A stretch of DNA of 64,000 nt from Heterocephalus glaber (Eukaryota; Chordata; Mammalia; Rodentia; Bathyergidae), in NCBI RefSeq assembly GCF_000247695.1, contig NW_004624734.1:16670591-16734590 (forward strand), given 5' to 3'. This document shows, in pieces, positions 24,373 to 37,262 of this stretch; position 1 is the stretch's first letter; each line of letters starts with the position of its first letter. The notes beneath the pieces were generated by a model. That model was not told where the DNA came from. It worked only from the letters and a program-made list of their open reading frames with translations, and ran no database searches. Position numbers and translations under genes: made by a program.

Positions 24373-26952
24373 TTTTCTCATCCTCAACAACATGTCAATG
24401 TCATTAAAACTAAACTCATATTGGATACATTAACAGAAGAAAAATTTGCTATGAAGCTGGCTTTTCTCTCATTTTCAAATTTAAAGAATATACATTATTC
24501 AACTTTTCTAACTAGTAACTTAAGTATTAACAGGACTTGCTTATCATCTACAATCATCATACAACAACCCACTTATAAAGGAATTGTTTTAGAGTTAAGG
24601 GACTGATCATAAGGGAGTTTCTTTTGCTTTTTAAGTTAACATCACAATGTGTTTCATTTCCTCAATTCTTTTCTCTCTCTTTTGTTATTACTTGAATTAG
24701 CTCTGTGTCCATTGTAGGAGATTGTAGACCTATGTGAGGGCAGAAAATACGTATTGCAAAGATTAGACCCTGAGGTAGTGCTGAGTACTCAATAAAATGG
24801 AATGGCTTGTGCCAAACAAAGATGAGATAATTTGTGTCCAGTGAGAACTGACTAATATTTTGAATGAAGAGCTGTAATTTAGCTGAAGATCCAGACAGCC
24901 TGTGGATCTTCTTTTTGGGAATCAGAAAACATGTGAGGACTTAAAGGGGGTGGTTAGTAGCAATGATTTACAGGTCTACCAGGTAAAGCTTTGATTTAGA
25001 CTAGATGAAAAAATATATACTGTCTAACATTTCCAGAGAAAACATTGAATTTCAAGTCTATCCGTTCTTTGGTTCTGCCTAGGTCACTCAGATTTCATGT
25101 CCCAAGCATCCTCACAGACCCACCATATTAATACACCCTCCTCAAAGCACTGACAAAAAACAAAGTTGCTGAATGCTTGAATGGCTTTCTTTGAACAGAA
25201 TAACGCAGCAGATTCATACACAAAAGCTACTGCCCTTGAATTCCTCTGGGCGTGATTTTAGGACCTCTATTATTTGGGTAATAACTCTAATTTGCTTAAT
25301 AACTAGGATAAGAATAAAAGAAAAGAAAAACAACTCAGATAAAAACAACCACCTCTCTAAAACCTTTTAATATATTTGAAATCTAAAGACCAAAGACAAC
25401 TTTTTCATTCCATTCTTTTCTATATTTTATTCCCTTTAAAAACTCTCAATAGGAAATGCAAACCATGTATATACAAAAAATGTATATAACTCTGGTATTT
25501 ATGTAAAATTTGTTTCTGTTGGTTTAAAATTTAAACCTAAGGTATCAACAAAGGCTTAGGATTTTGTTCTAAACAGCACGCTATGCTGTTTCAGAGATAT
25601 ATGAAATAAATAAAACTCATGAATTAAAAAAAAAATTTCATGTTGCAAATTTATTATCAAGGCTTCAGAAATTTTAATTATCAGAGCTTTAGTTACCAGA
25701 GACATAATTATTCATTTAAAATCTCAAACTGACAAAATCAAATTTGGAAGAAATGTATATTGTTTATTGATAAATGCTTTTATTGCAAAAGGAAAAAATA
25801 GATCCTTTGTCTGCTTTGGCTCCAGTATTTAGGAGTTGGCATCTAATTAATTAGTTATCAGGGGTGGAATCACACAGTGAGCAATTCCCTTTCCTCCTGA
25901 TTATGAATTGCATTTTGATGGTGAAATTGTTGGTTATGTCCTTTCTTAGTGACAGATTTTATGTGATTAATGTCTCGGGTGTCTATTTTTCTCTGACACC
26001 TTCACACAATAGATGCCACAAAATCAGCATCACCAATCAAAATGTAATTTTCATCCTCTGAGAAAAGATCGTCTTCTATCTTTTCTTGTTCTGATTGGTC
26101 TGTACTTTAGTATATTTGAAAATGAAGACCAAAATAAAAGACCACAAAGCTGCTACACTTACTGCTGTTAAGTTCCAACAAAAAGATGGCTACATAGTTC
26201 TGAGCTTAAATTTTTACACAGATGTCATTTGTAAGTAGTTTATTAGATGTACTTGTTTTAACAAACTTCCTTTTCAGTAAAGCCTTGCTTTCTCCCCTTA
26301 ACCTAAGTACTTGGTCACTGAACTGTGATTCTGTACATTTTTGTTTGTTGATGCTCTCAGGCCAGCATACCTGACTTAACCAACATTTGCTGTAACATGA
26401 GAAAGACTCATTTCTTGTATAGTTAATCAAAGTATCACCTCACAGTATACTTAGCTGGTAAGTTTGCTAGAGTAGCTTTTTGTAAAGAAAAGAGATCTAT
26501 TCACGGTACTTTGAAAACAAAGACTTCATAGAACTATTGGCATGTTTAGGAAGCAAGGCTGCTCTCGAGACTTTATCATGGGTCCTGTGTTCTTCTCTTG
26601 CTTCAGTTTCCTTTCTTTGTAAACACACCTTCTCTGCATCAGTGTTGTTCTCTGCCTTGCTCTCTTACCTTTTCTGTGCACATAAACTTTCACTGCCATT
26701 CCTGGACCATTCTCTACCCTAAATCTATCAAGTGGCTATATCACTCAGCTTTCCAAAACCAACTGAGCTTTGGATGAGGCTACAATGAGGATGTGTTCGT
26801 TAATAAGACTATGGATTTCACTGACTTTTGGCTGTAAATCATTCCTGTTCAATCAGATAGGTATAGAATCACAATAAGGAAAAATATTGTCTAAATTTTA
26901 GTGTTGTGTTGGTGGGAAGTGTCCCTTTAAAAGAAGAGACTTATATGAATGG
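24373..26952. other. AT-rich non-coding DNA
   Basis: No gene, RNA gene or confident repeat was recognised. Open frames of about 60-93 codons occur at chance density. Confidence 0.45.
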
Positions 26953-27311
26953 TATCTTAGTCTGTTGGGAACTCTTACAACAGAATACCTGAGGATGAGT
27001 AATTTATCAAAGACATGAATGTATTTCCTAATCGTTCTGGAGCCTAAAAAGTTCATAATCAAAGTGTCAGTGTCTGGTGTGGACTTTCTTGTTGCATTAT
27101 CTCATGGTGGGAGGTCAGAGAGAGGGAGAAAGAGTACTAGAAATTAAGCTTACAACTCACGCTCTTTTATAATCAATAAACATTAATCCAACCACATGAA
27201 AGGAGCTTTCCTGACTAAAGCACCTTCCATTAGGTTTTGCCTTCCAGTATTGTTCCTTTGGAGATTAAATTTCTAACCCATAACTTTCAGGGACACATTC
27301 AAGCTGTAACA
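26953..27311 (-). mobile_element. Solitary MaLR-type LTR, minus orientation
   Basis: The plus strand begins TATCTTAGTCTGTTGGGAAC..CAGAATACCTGAGGATGAGTA and ends CATTCAAGCTGTAACA, the reversed ends of a MaLR/MLT1-type LTR. The internal GTGTCTGGTGTGGACTTTCT and AACCACATGAAAGG blocks fit the same family. No internal region is attached. Confidence 0.75.
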
Positions 27312-27972
27312 GACAGCCACCCTAAACTATGTGTAGCATAATAGATTGGTTGTTTGGTTGCTACCAAGTAAATTTTCCTTCATTTTAAAAACAATTTCAG
27401 TGATATATTCTGAAGCCAACAAATTTGGCAATTGACAGAATTCAGATCATAGGTAAAACATAATCCTTTTGGATTGGGCAAAATTTAGTATTCGTGAAAT
27501 TGAGAAAACTGTTAGAGGTACAGGTTAGTTGGAAGTGGTTGTGGTGGACTATTTGAAGCTCAGGAACACGTTAACTTTGTGATGCGGTTAAATAATCAAG
27601 AGTAAATATCCTACAGGAAGTGGAATATTTAGGTGTGTCAGTCAGGGGGGAAATTCCAGGTTGGAGTTACAAACTTGATCACCATCAACATATAGGTGAT
27701 GACTGAAGCCAGGAAATCAGATGAGATCACCTAGCAACTGAGCACTGTTAGTAAAGAGAGTGAGTTCACTGAGTGGAGCACACCAACCTTTACAAGTAGA
27801 GAAATGAGGAGTGAAAAAAAATTGTGAGAAAGAAAATATGATGAAAGCTAGTTGACTGTGTTTTCTCAAGAGACACACTTTAGGAGAACATTCAACTGTA
27901 TTCATATGCTGCTGATAGGTAAAATGAATTTGGACAATGAAAAATAATATCTTAGGATTTAACAAAGTGGAG
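27312..27972. other. Non-coding interval between two LTRs
   Basis: No gene and no MaLR internal region was recognised between the two LTRs, which look like different subfamilies. They are better read as two independent insertions than as one provirus. Confidence 0.4.
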
Positions 27973-28355
27973 GATGTATTATTTTGCTATGGAGGCTATA
28001 TCAAAATATCATCATTATGTTGTCTTAAACAGTAGAAATCTACTTACAGTTCTGGAGGAAGAAGTCGAAGATCAAGGTGCTGAAAGGGTTGGTTTCTTCT
28101 ATAACCCCTCTCCTTTTGGCTTGCAGATGATGCCTTCTTGTTGTGCCTTCACATGGCCTTTTGTCTGTGTGCTCACACCCTGGTCTCTCTGTCTCTTTCC
28201 TCATAAAAAGATGAGTCATATTGGATTAAGGCTCCACCCTATGAACTTATTTAACTCCATTTCCTTTTTATCAGTCCTGTCTCCAAATGTAGTCACACTG
28301 ATGGGTCAGGGCTTCAACACGTGAATTTAGGAGGGACACAATTCAATCCATGACA
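27973..28355 (-). mobile_element. MLT1-type LTR, minus orientation
   Basis: CTTACAGTTCTGGAGGAAGAAG, TTGGCTTGCAGATGATGCC, CCTTCACATGGCCTTTTGTC, AGTCATATTGGATTAAGGCTCC and GGGACACAATTCAATCCATGACA match the reverse MLT1 LTR consensus block by block. It is close to full length. The plus-strand open frame of 116 codons (27974-28324) lies entirely inside it and is not a gene. Confidence 0.85.
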
Positions 28356-29164
28356 GAGATCATTGCTAAACATGATAACAATAGTTTTTGTGTCATAAAG
28401 TTGCTGTCAGGAGGAAGCTGACTTGCATTTTTTCAAGAAAGGATAGAAAAGATGCTTGAAGATAATGGTTTCAAACAGCTACTGCCCTCAAGGGAAGGCA
28501 TGTGGAGATGGACCTGGACAGAAATGAAGGAAAGGAAGGACTGTTTATTTTTTTATGAGGTGGGGAAGATGGAGTAAGATATTCAGTTGTCTGCAGGGTG
28601 ATCCGCCTTCCTTGTTGGATAATTATCAGCTTTGATGTTGCCTTGACCTTAAAGGGAGAGGAACTGGAGGCTATAGAGCAACTGAGATGGGGTAGAAAAC
28701 TGGCAAGACACTTGATACATCTTATAATTATTTTGAATATCTTAAATATTAGTTATGTATAGGAGAATTTCAGATATTATGCAATATTAAATTCTATTGA
28801 CTCATTTATATGAACACAACATTGAATTTATTGATAAAATATATGTCTTTTTATTATACTTTTCGGGATGCTAAAGGATAGCATTTTTGAAATGCTTGCA
28901 CAATTTGTGACTTATACTCACCTTTTAACAAATGTAAATAATTATTCTGTGTTTGCATGAATTACATTGATTTATGTTTGGTAAAGAATAAGTCAACACT
29001 TGATTAACTGCACATCCCTGGAGAATTCTGAACTATCTTTGCTGCGTGTTACCTTGTACTCAGAGGCAGAGAGAGGAAATGTCTCATCTTATGTTGGTTG
29101 CTGGATGCTCTTACTCTAATTGCTTGCATTAATTAAAGTGCTTTTGTAGCATGATATTTTAAGA
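28356..29164. other. AT-rich non-coding DNA
   Basis: No gene was seen. A block at about 28370-28405 weakly resembles a MIR right half, too short to call. Confidence 0.4.
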
Positions 29165-29345
29165 GGAGTACTGAATTAAGGGTCAGAACATCTAGGTTTA
29201 TGTCTTAATAGCCTTGTATCCCTGGCCACTTTACTGTATATCTAGTCCTCAAGTTTTACATCCAAGCAATAGAGATAATATAACATATTATTAGACATAT
29301 TGTTTGAAATTATACCTACCTAGAAAGTTTAGGCCAACTTTCCCT
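29165..29345 (+). mobile_element. MIR-like SINE, plus orientation
   Basis: GGGTCAGAACATCTAGGTTT, a CCTGGCCACTTTACTG-like block and TTATACCTACC occur in MIR order. Strongly decayed. Confidence 0.4.
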
Positions 29346-30279
29346 GAGATGAAACCAGAATTGATATATATTGGATTTAATGTTTTACATCCATGTAACA
29401 TTTTAGATTTATGTGTCCATTGTATGGTTTGGAATTTCCTGTAAATCAATGGTCATCTCAGGAATATAAACTAAAGCCCTTAAAGCAGAAGTCACCATTG
29501 GCAATAAAAGAAAAAGCAGAAAGCTTCATGTTTACTTTAGAAATACCATAAAGATCTAATGGGACCAGCAATTTTAGCTGCGGACTGCCAGTAAAGAAAT
29601 ACAGACACAGAAAAGCAAGTCTTGAAATTTATGGCTTGTCTATAAAGACAAAGGGAACCAGAGACTTCAGCTGGGTGGCAAATCTAGATGGTTTTGACAT
29701 TGGTTTTCCTGTCTTATAAAACAGTAGCAGCAGATTTAGAAGAAATTGAGTGGAATCAATTTTATTCTTTAGACAAAGAGGTGATTGGAGTATGTTGTGT
29801 GTGTGTGTGTGTGTATAGACAAAAATATTCTATATTGAAGAGAACTCCTGTATTGCGATGTATCCTTTGAGTTTTTAGATATTGAATAAAGATAATCACA
29901 GAAAAGAAGCAGAATATAAACAGGTGCTTTTAGAAAATGAGTGTACTCGGGTTTTCTTATTACATCATTATTTTTAGCAAGTTGCAATGTATCAGGTTTC
30001 TTAATAATTTAAGTAGCTCAAATATATACTTTATTCTCATATACAGAATGAATACGAATACATTCATACAAATTATAGGCAAAGCTAATCAGCAACTTAT
30101 CACTCTTCTTTTGGCCAGAAGCCACCTCTGCTGAGTTCTTTACCTTGTGAACGTGACCTAGCTCTATGAGTATTAATTAACATGGTCTTTCAACACTCAT
30201 ACATTTTTAAAAGGTAAGGGTATCATATTGTCACAGCTGAAAGCAGATTGTTCCTCTATTGTCAAAAGGGTTGGAAGCA
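29346..30279. other. AT-rich non-coding DNA
   Basis: No gene was recognised. A short (TG)n run is listed separately. Confidence 0.4.
29795..29814 (+). repeat. (TG)n microsatellite
   Basis: About ten uninterrupted TG units lie in AT-rich DNA, inside overlapping short open frames that are therefore suspect. Confidence 0.85.
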
Positions 30280-30350
30280 TTTTTAAATAGGGTTTGTTAG
30301 AGAAAAACTGTATTGAATTTTAAAATAGGGGTTGTTAGAGCAAAACTGCC
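30280..30350 (+). repeat. Imperfect two-copy tandem duplication
   Basis: Two adjacent, diverged copies of about 35 bases share AAATAGGG, GTTAGAG and AAAACTG in the same order (about 30282-30310 and 30319-30348). This looks like an old local duplication of non-coding DNA. Confidence 0.6.
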
Positions 30351-31139
30351 TTAGAAATCTGAGATATTTGGAAAGTTTTTTAAAAACTGAGAAATCTAGA
30401 AATTTAGAGTTCATATGTGATTGACAAGGAAAGAAAATATCACATTTGAATGGAAGGATATTATTGTGTAAGTAGATCAATAATGCTTGTAAGTAAATTT
30501 ATTGAACACAACAGAACATACTTTTGCCTGTCATGTGGAATTACAGTGGTGACTATAGTCAATACAATGAATATAGTGATGCCTATTGAAGCAATGACCG
30601 TCTTACTGGGCTACACGTATTTTAGAAACTTGCACAGATTTTCGTAGTAAGCAAGAGAGTCCAATCAATTCTGTAAACAATATGGTCTCATAGTTTAATC
30701 ATCCTTTACACTTCCTTAAATAAAGCTACTAGGCATAGAACTTCTCCACTTCCCTTTGATGTAGGTAGTTTTTCTTCCAGTTATAAGAAAAATACATGGC
30801 TGTATGGTTCTGCCCAGAAATCCAGGCAGGTGTCTTTCAAGTATGAAGAATGAACAATAAGAAAATGAGACACTAGGGACTGTGTAACAAATTCTATTGC
30901 AATTCTAGTAGCTTCCTAATAATTACTTTAAAAAGAGTTGCATTGAGTGAAAGATTGATGAATCACAAAAAATAGTTGTAGCTGTTAGATCACACTATGC
31001 AATCTCAAAAAGTGGGTCTATGAATTGAATCTCTCCAAAGTTTGCTATTACCAACTGATTTAAGGTAATAAATATTCTTACTCCTACATTTAAGAAGAAA
31101 GACAATAATAATTAATAATAAAGGCAATAAAGAAAGTCA
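30351..31139. other. AT-rich non-coding DNA
   Basis: No gene or confident repeat was recognised. Confidence 0.4.
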
Positions 31140-31252
31140 CAAATGTAATCCCATCACTTGGAAAGCTGAGATAGGAGGATCATAGTCACTCCAAGGCCAG
31201 CCTGAACTACATACCAAGACCCTGTCAAAAAATCCAAAAACAACAGCAACTA
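31140..31252 (+). mobile_element. B1/7SL-type SINE
   Basis: AAATGTAATCCCATCACTTGG, GCTGAGATAGGAGGATCATAG, CCAAGGCCAGCCTGAACTAC and AAGACCCTGTC followed by an A-rich tail give the 7SL-derived rodent B1 order in plus orientation. The first bases of the consensus are missing. The form with GAACTACATACCAAGACCCTG is closer to B1 of non-murid rodents than to mouse B1, as far as I remember. Confidence 0.85.
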
Positions 31253-31889
31253 AAAAAGGTAAATGGGGTAAAAAATTAAGTGCTGAGTCCTGAGTTATTC
31301 TATTAGAAATTGGCATTCATAGCACACTAACTTAGAGAAATAGATCAAAACAGCCCATTCCATCTTATTAAGGATATTTGTACAATAATTTCCTTTGATA
31401 GTATGTGTCTGATAATGTTAATCAAGAATTTGTAAAATAATTATATCATTTGGTCAATTATACATGATTATATTTATATTGATACCTCATTTTAGAAGAA
31501 AAAATGTCACATTAAGAGATTCATAGTTACAGAAAATCTAAAAAGAAATTTTAATTTATCTACATATATTTTGCTGCAGGGTTGTAGGGCTGAGCAATGA
31601 ATAAAAAGAATGGGTGCAAAGGAGGAAAGGGAAAATATACCAGGTAGACAACAGCAGGATATTCTAAATTCTAAATGTAATCAAGTGTAACTAGGATTGA
31701 GAATCGGAGTTGCTAAAATAAAAACAAATATAGGAGTAGAAATGGGAGAGATTTTCCCCACCACCAATTTTAAAGCTAAAATATATTCATTTGCTACTAC
31801 TGCCAAGAATTATGAATGACTGGCTTGAAGGATATGTTTTCCCATTTTTCATTTAGAATGGGGATTTGGCAACCATTTTTTTGTAGAGC
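31253..31889. other. AT-rich non-coding DNA
   Basis: No gene was seen. Confidence 0.4.
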
Positions 31890-32153
31890 AGGAGGAGTTG
31901 GTAAACTATGGTCTTTATCAGAACTGTTCCATTCTGCTGGTACTGTATGAAAGTAGCCATGGGCAATATGTAAATGCCTGGTGTTACAGTGTTCCAATAG
32001 ATTTTAGTGATGGACACTGGATTTTGAATTTCATAATATTTTAAATATGCTTGTTGTTTTTGCAGCCACTTAAAAATATGAAAATCATGCTAAGTTCTCA
32101 AGTAGTATAAAAATGGCAAAATTTAGCCAATGACCATAGTTTGCTCACCCCTA
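31890..32153 (-). mobile_element. hAT-type non-autonomous transposon remnant
   Basis: The ends form imperfect inverted repeats: AGTTGGTAAACTATGGTC at the left and GACCATAGTTTGCTCACCCCT at the right. Between them, AAAGTAGCCATGGGCAATATG and GTGTTCCAATAG fit an old mammalian hAT-Charlie consensus. Subfamily not assigned. Confidence 0.65.
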
Positions 32154-32506
32154 ACTTAGAGTGTTTCAAGGATTAAGTCATTTTCTAGATTATAGCCTGA
32201 TTTCAGACCAACATGGAGTCTTATGAATCCAGCTATTTACTTCTCTCTTAACATTGAGATCTCATGAAAATCAGGACTCCTTGGAACGGAGTTTTGTTAT
32301 GTATTTTGAAAGCATTGAGGCTTATTTATTTATTGGTGTCTCTGTGCAGGGAACTTTAGCATTTTCAAATCTGTCTTCATTTTATCAAAAATCTGTCCAG
32401 AGTATCATTGTCCTTAACTATTTCCTGTTTGTACTGAAGAGCTTGTTATCTTATATTGCCAACATCTAAAATTTTATCTGCTAACTTAAAAGGCATATGG
32501 ACATAA
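32154..32506. other. AT-rich interval
   Basis: No gene was recognised. The open frame 32254-32469 has no recognisable feature. Confidence 0.4.
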
Positions 32507-32649
32507 TAATACAGTAAAACCATGAGCTTCAGTGATGATAATCTGCATTTGATTCTTACTTATACTATGTAGACCTGGAACAAACTAAATTTTATCATTC
32601 ACTGGGCCTTTGTTTCCAAATGGGCAATAACAGGTGTGATAATTATAGG
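32507..32649 (+). mobile_element. MIR SINE, left half (interrupted)
   Basis: TATGTAGACCTGGAACAAAC followed by CACTGGGCCTTTGTTTCC aligns with the MIR block ..TGTGTGACCTTGGGCAAGT..CTGTGCCTCAGTTTCC... The element stops at the MaLR LTR that starts at 32650. What appears to be the other half of the same MIR lies beyond the provirus at 34826-34955, in the same orientation. Confidence 0.6.
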
Positions 32650-33035
32650 TGTCTTAGTTACTTTTTCTTGTTGTTGAAACAAAATACTCAACACCCAAAG
32701 TTAAGGAAGGAAAGGTTTGTTTAGCTCACATTTTGTAGAGATTTCAGTCCATAATCCACTGGCTCTAAGGCAGAGTGGCATGGCAGACAGGCATTGCAGA
32801 AGAGGAAACAGTTCATGGCAGGTAGAATGTAGCAACGCAAGCAGGGGACCTCTGCCCCTTTTATATGTATCTAGGCTACTGGTATTAGTGTGATGCTAAA
32901 CCAATCAGTGGACTGATTTAGTAATCATACTCCCTTAATTCCAGCATCACAAACTCTAGATTCAGGCACCTCTAAAAAGGCCCCACCTATGACTCCATGA
33001 GGCTTTGGGAAGATATCTAGATGTAAACTGTAACA
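32650..33035 (-). mobile_element. 3' LTR of a MaLR provirus, minus orientation
   Basis: The plus strand begins TGTCTTAGTTACTTTTTCTTG and ends GATGTAAACTGTAACA, giving reversed MaLR-type ends. Inside are TTCAGTCCATAATCCACTGG and AAAGGCCCCACCTATGACTCC. Because the element is reversed, this left-hand LTR is its 3' LTR and the internal region continues to the right. Confidence 0.8.
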
Positions 33036-34820
33036 TTCCGTCCCTGACTTATGTACATTTCTTTATACAAAAGGCATTTAGTCCATCTCTAAGAGTTGCC
33101 TCAGTCCTAACAGTTTCATCATTGCTGAAAAGTCCAAGTCCCAAGTGTTCTCTGAGATTTAAGACAAACTCTTAGCTGCAAGCCCTTCTACAAATAAAAA
33201 AAAGTTAAACACTTTTAACATACAATGGGACAAGAAAAACATTACCATTCCAAAAGGTACAAATAGGGGGATACAAAGGAATGGGACTAAAGCAAATACA
33301 AAATTAAGTTCTGTAGTTCCATGTGTGGCATCTGAGGCAATCTGTGGCAAGATGTGAAGCGAACTCTAAATGGCTTAGGTGGCTCTGCCTGTATGGTACT
33401 TCCCATGGTTGTAGCTCCTATAGCTTCTCTCTTGGGTCCACTCTGCTTCCTTCTTGCAGTTTTCCCCAGAAGATTCATATTTCTGGCTTCTCAAAATTTC
33501 TGGGATCTCTGCTGTACCTTTGGTTTCACACTCACAGCTTCACACATGACCCTATTAGAGGCACACTGCCTGGCCTCCTAGGGCTTCTTCTGAAATCTGG
33601 GTGGAAGACTTTTTGACCCCACAAATCTTGCATTCTGCATGCACCTAAAACCAACACCATGTGGATGATACCAAGGTCTGCCACCAGCTGGAGTAGTAGC
33701 CTGGATGTAAGGGTTGAATGTCTATGAACCAAATCCTGAGAAACAACTTCCATAGGCCACCACCATATTGGAGCATGGTGCTCTGGGGCCCTCTTCTCAA
33801 AGCAAAGTCTTTCATCTTTGCAGCAAATCTGAGGCTGCAAAGGCTGGAGTCCTGCTGGTTTTTGTGATATCCTTGGGCCATTTTTTCTGTTACCTTCTTC
33901 TGAAATAGTTGGCTTTTTCTTGCTAGTCTTTTCAGCAACCAATTTCTCCTCTCTTCCATCTCTGCAGGCCACAATTTTTCTGGAGCTTCCATTCTGGACA
34001 AACTCAAAATATTTTAAATCATTATTCTGGGCTCTTTGCTCTTGATTCTCAAAATAAATCAGGCTAAAAGCCCCCAACAGTAGCCATGCCACTGCTTCAA
34101 CATTAGACTGTCTTGAAATTTCTTCTGGAAGATTAATTAGTCCAATGCCCTCAATCACAGACTCAGGCAAAGTCTTTGGGCATGAGCAAAATGCAGAGGT
34201 ATAACTCATAACTAATAGCATCAAACAGTCAAGGAATTCCTGAATATATTCCTTGCAGATTTCAAGAGATTCTCAATTTTCTAATCTTTATAGCCTCTCA
34301 TTCCTCAAAATTGTGGTTCTTCATCTTTGTCTTGTGAAGTTAGTCCTTCCTCTAATTCCATGACCCCTTTGAAGCTGATACTGACTGTGTATGTTTAAAG
34401 CAACTCCGAGGCATCTTCCTGGTCCATGTCCTGGAGTGTGCCAAACAAACTTTCCCTCTCCTTAAAGTTTTCTTCAGAGGACCCTCTCTAGTTCTGTCAT
34501 CAGGGCCTCTACCCTAGTCTTGTTTCTTATTCTTCATGCTAGTAACTTCTCTAAGTGCTCTATTTTCTTCTTTGAACTGCATCTTGATTATTCTGAGAAT
34601 TTTCCTTTTAGAGTATTTGTACCTTGTCTATGACTTGCAGTTATAATCCTGCTACTTGTTAACAGAATTCTTACTTCCTTCTGCAGACTCCTGAGCCTTC
34701 ATGTCTGCATTTTAAACCTGGGTTTTGTCCCATTGTTTTAGATTCCTGTGGATATTTTGTTAGGACTGAAGCTTGATGTTATACAACACTGTGTGGTTTT
34801 CTGATCTTTCAAAGGAGGCC
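33036..34820 (-). mobile_element. MaLR internal region (no 5' LTR seen)
   Basis: Immediately after the LTR the plus strand reads like a reversed MaLR internal region of the THE1/MST/MLT kind: CATACAATGGGACAAG, ACATTACCATTCCAAAAGGT, ACCTAAAACCAACACCATGTGG and so on, with 'GTGGATGATACCAAGG' style phrases. MaLR internal regions are thought to be relics of an ERVL-like gag region and lack pol. The right boundary is approximate. No LTR is seen between here and 34826, so the 5' LTR has probably been lost. Confidence 0.6.
33532..34224 (-). pseudogene. Open frame within MaLR internal region
   Basis: A 230-codon frame stays open in the sense direction of the retroelement. A second frame (33645-34007, 120 codons) overlaps it in another phase. 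No protease, reverse transcriptase, zinc-knuckle or envelope motif is visible. The middle is Lys/Glu-rich and the remainder mixed. MaLR internal regions are known for long frames with weak gag-like character, so this is best read as a decayed relic. An expressed host protein is possible but unsupported. Confidence 0.4.
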
Positions 34821-34825
34821 AATAA

Positions 34826-34955
34826 TAGCATTTACCTCATGGGATCAAGTTATGATTGAAATTAATATGCATAAATAATTAGTGTACTACTTGCAGAATC
34901 AGTCCTTGATGTTTAATCAATAAAAGATATTGTTGCTGTCATTAAACCTCTAGAG
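34826..34955 (+). mobile_element. MIR SINE, right half (interrupted)
   Basis: CAATAATAGCATTTACCTCATGG, then ATCAATAAAAGATATTG, aligns with the MIR right half (..AATAATAGTACCTACCTCATAGGG..CTCAATAAATGTTG..). It continues where the MIR fragment at 32507-32649 stops, so the two look like one element split by the MaLR insertion. Confidence 0.6.
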
Positions 34956-34960
34956 AGCAA

Positions 34961-35340
34961 TGTCTTTACTCAATTTTCGGTTGCTAGAAAAAAAAAATAC
35001 CTGAGACTTGGAAATTTATAAAGAATAGAAACTGATTTGTTCCATTTTTGGAAGCTGGAAAGGCCAAAGCCAAGAGGTAGCATCTTCTGATCACCTTCCT
35101 TCTTGTGGGAACTCTGCAGATCCCTGAAGCTGCTCAAGGCCTCACTTGCTGAGAGAGGAAAGCTTGCTGGTAGAGAAAAGCTCACTTTTATAACAAAGCC
35201 ATTCTTCAATAACTCATTACTCCAATAATCAAGAATGGGTTAAGGCATTCATGAGTTCAGAACCTTCATGATCTTTTCAACTCCCAAATGTCATTAACAC
35301 ATGACTCTGGATTGATCTCAATGAATTTGACTGTAGACAG
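34961..35340 (-). mobile_element. MaLR-type LTR, minus orientation
   Basis: TGTCTTTACTCAATTTTCGG, ATACCTGAGACTTGGAAATTTA, AAAGAATAGAAACTGATTTG and AACTCCCAAATGTCATTAACAC follow a reversed MLT1/MST-type LTR. It lies beyond the MIR right half, so it is a separate insertion and not the missing 5' LTR. The right end is eroded. The minus-strand open frame of 79 codons (34970-35209) is LTR-derived. Confidence 0.7.
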
Positions 35341-37059
35341 TGGTACCAGAGGGTAGAGAGAGAAGGATGGAAGGAGGGATAGATTGTTCAATAGGTGCTA
35401 TATTACAATCAGATAAGAGAAATAAGTTTAGTTTTCTGCTGGAGAGTAAGGTGATTCAAGGCAATGGGTATGCATTGTATATTCCAAAAAGATAAAAAGA
35501 TTTTGCTATTTTCAGTGCAAAGAAATGATAATTTGAAGAGATTGATATATGATTACCCCAAATTGAACATTATACAATGTATAAATGTGGCAACACATCA
35601 CATGTACTCATCAAATGTTTATAATTATTATACATCAATAAAAGACAATAACAAAAATATGACATTTGGAATTAAGTTTCTAAGCCATGAAAATTGAAGG
35701 ATGCACTCAAATCATAAGTAGGGGTCCTATAGTCACCATTTGATTTGTGTCATTATTTTATCCCCCAAGCATACTGTCTGCACTACTATTTTCTAAATAC
35801 ATTTTTCATAGTCTTTAAAAAACCTTAACTACTATAGAGTACTACTAAACAATCAGTAGATCCAGGAAGACCACTTTATTTACACTGATTTTTGATAATC
35901 ATTAAGAAAATGCATGGTCAACTACACTACAATTCATTAATTTTAAAAAGTATTCTGATTTTGGAGAAGTTAAAATGTCAAAAGGTATACCTATATCTAT
36001 ATCTAAATCTATTACCTCTTTCAAATTATCGAATTATCTGATCTTATTGGAATCACTCTCTAAAAATGTTTTTTGGTGGAGGAGCATCATAATATTCTAT
36101 CTGAGTTCTAAATCACTCCTACAATTTAATAATAACATGCATATGTCTCTTCCTTCTATATGTGTGTAACAACCTCTGTCTTGAGCTTCAAGGAGTTTTG
36201 TTTACCCAGCTGTTTGACATCTCTGTGTGGATACCACAAAGACACGTGAGGCTCAGTGTACTTGAAATTTATTCCTTATCTTTTCCTCATTTCTGTTCTT
36301 TGGTCTCTGTACCTTATCTTGATATATAGCAATATTAGCCAAAAGTTGCCTAAGCCTGAAAACTGGGGCTTATCTATGACTCCATCCTCTAGTTTATGCC
36401 TCCATCTCGTCAGTCTTCTGTAGTTTAGGTTCTACCACCTTTATTTTAAAATCATCCCCTCTGCATCCAAAGGGCCTAGGAGAAGGTTCACAAACCTGAT
36501 GAAGTTAGGTTAAGAAAAGAATCTTTGTCAGATCTCATTAGGCATTTACATGCACTCCCATTGTACCTGGGGCTGGAATCAGATGAACCTGTATTGGGCC
36601 AGATATAAAGAATAATTCCAGCCTCTGGAAACTCATGCTGGCTGTTGGCTATGAGTTCCATTGAGTCTGCAGAGGATCTACAGATCTCGTCCACAAGACT
36701 TGGGATTCTCCCAGCATAATGTCAAAGTTCTTAGGAAGAGTGCATCAAGAGCAACATTCTACAAAGTACAGGGAGGAGTTTCTGGCACTCGTTAAGACAT
36801 AGGCTCTGATATCTCAGATCACCTGCTATATCTGTTGTTAATAGTGGTTATATAGCTCACCCAGTTTCACAGGAAAGGTATCTAACCCTTGATGAAGATC
36901 TGGTTAGACCAGAACCTGACAGAGCATGTGGAATGGAATGGGAGATGTTGTGACCATTTTTGGAAACGCCATCTGCCACAGTAGGAAATTAATACTTTCT
37001 ACCCAGAGTCAAGAACTGTTCTGGCATAGAATGCATGCTGACAATTTTCTAAATAGAGT
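35341..37059. other. AT-rich non-coding DNA
   Basis: No gene was seen. The interval 36480-36720 is somewhat richer in G+C and holds a 68-codon minus-strand open frame, but nothing was recognised. Confidence 0.4.
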
Positions 37060-37262
37060 AACACACTAGTTAAAGGCACAGTCTATAGCCAGATCTTCCA
37101 AAGTTGGTATTTTGAGGTACCATTTTTCCTTGGCTAGTGTGACTCAATCATCACAGTGATAAAATGAAGATAGACTTTATCTCATAGAGCACTTTGGAAG
37201 ACCCCAAGTCAATCTATATAAAACTCTTAGAACAGCATGTGCGTGTCACATACATTGCAAAT
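37060..37262 (+). mobile_element. MIR SINE, near full length
   Basis: TAGTTAAAGGCACAGTCTATAG, then GTGATAAAATGAAGATAG, TTATCTCATAGAGCACTTTGG and AAACTCTTAGAACAGCATGTG follow the MIR consensus from its left part through to the right end in plus orientation. Old and diverged. Confidence 0.65.
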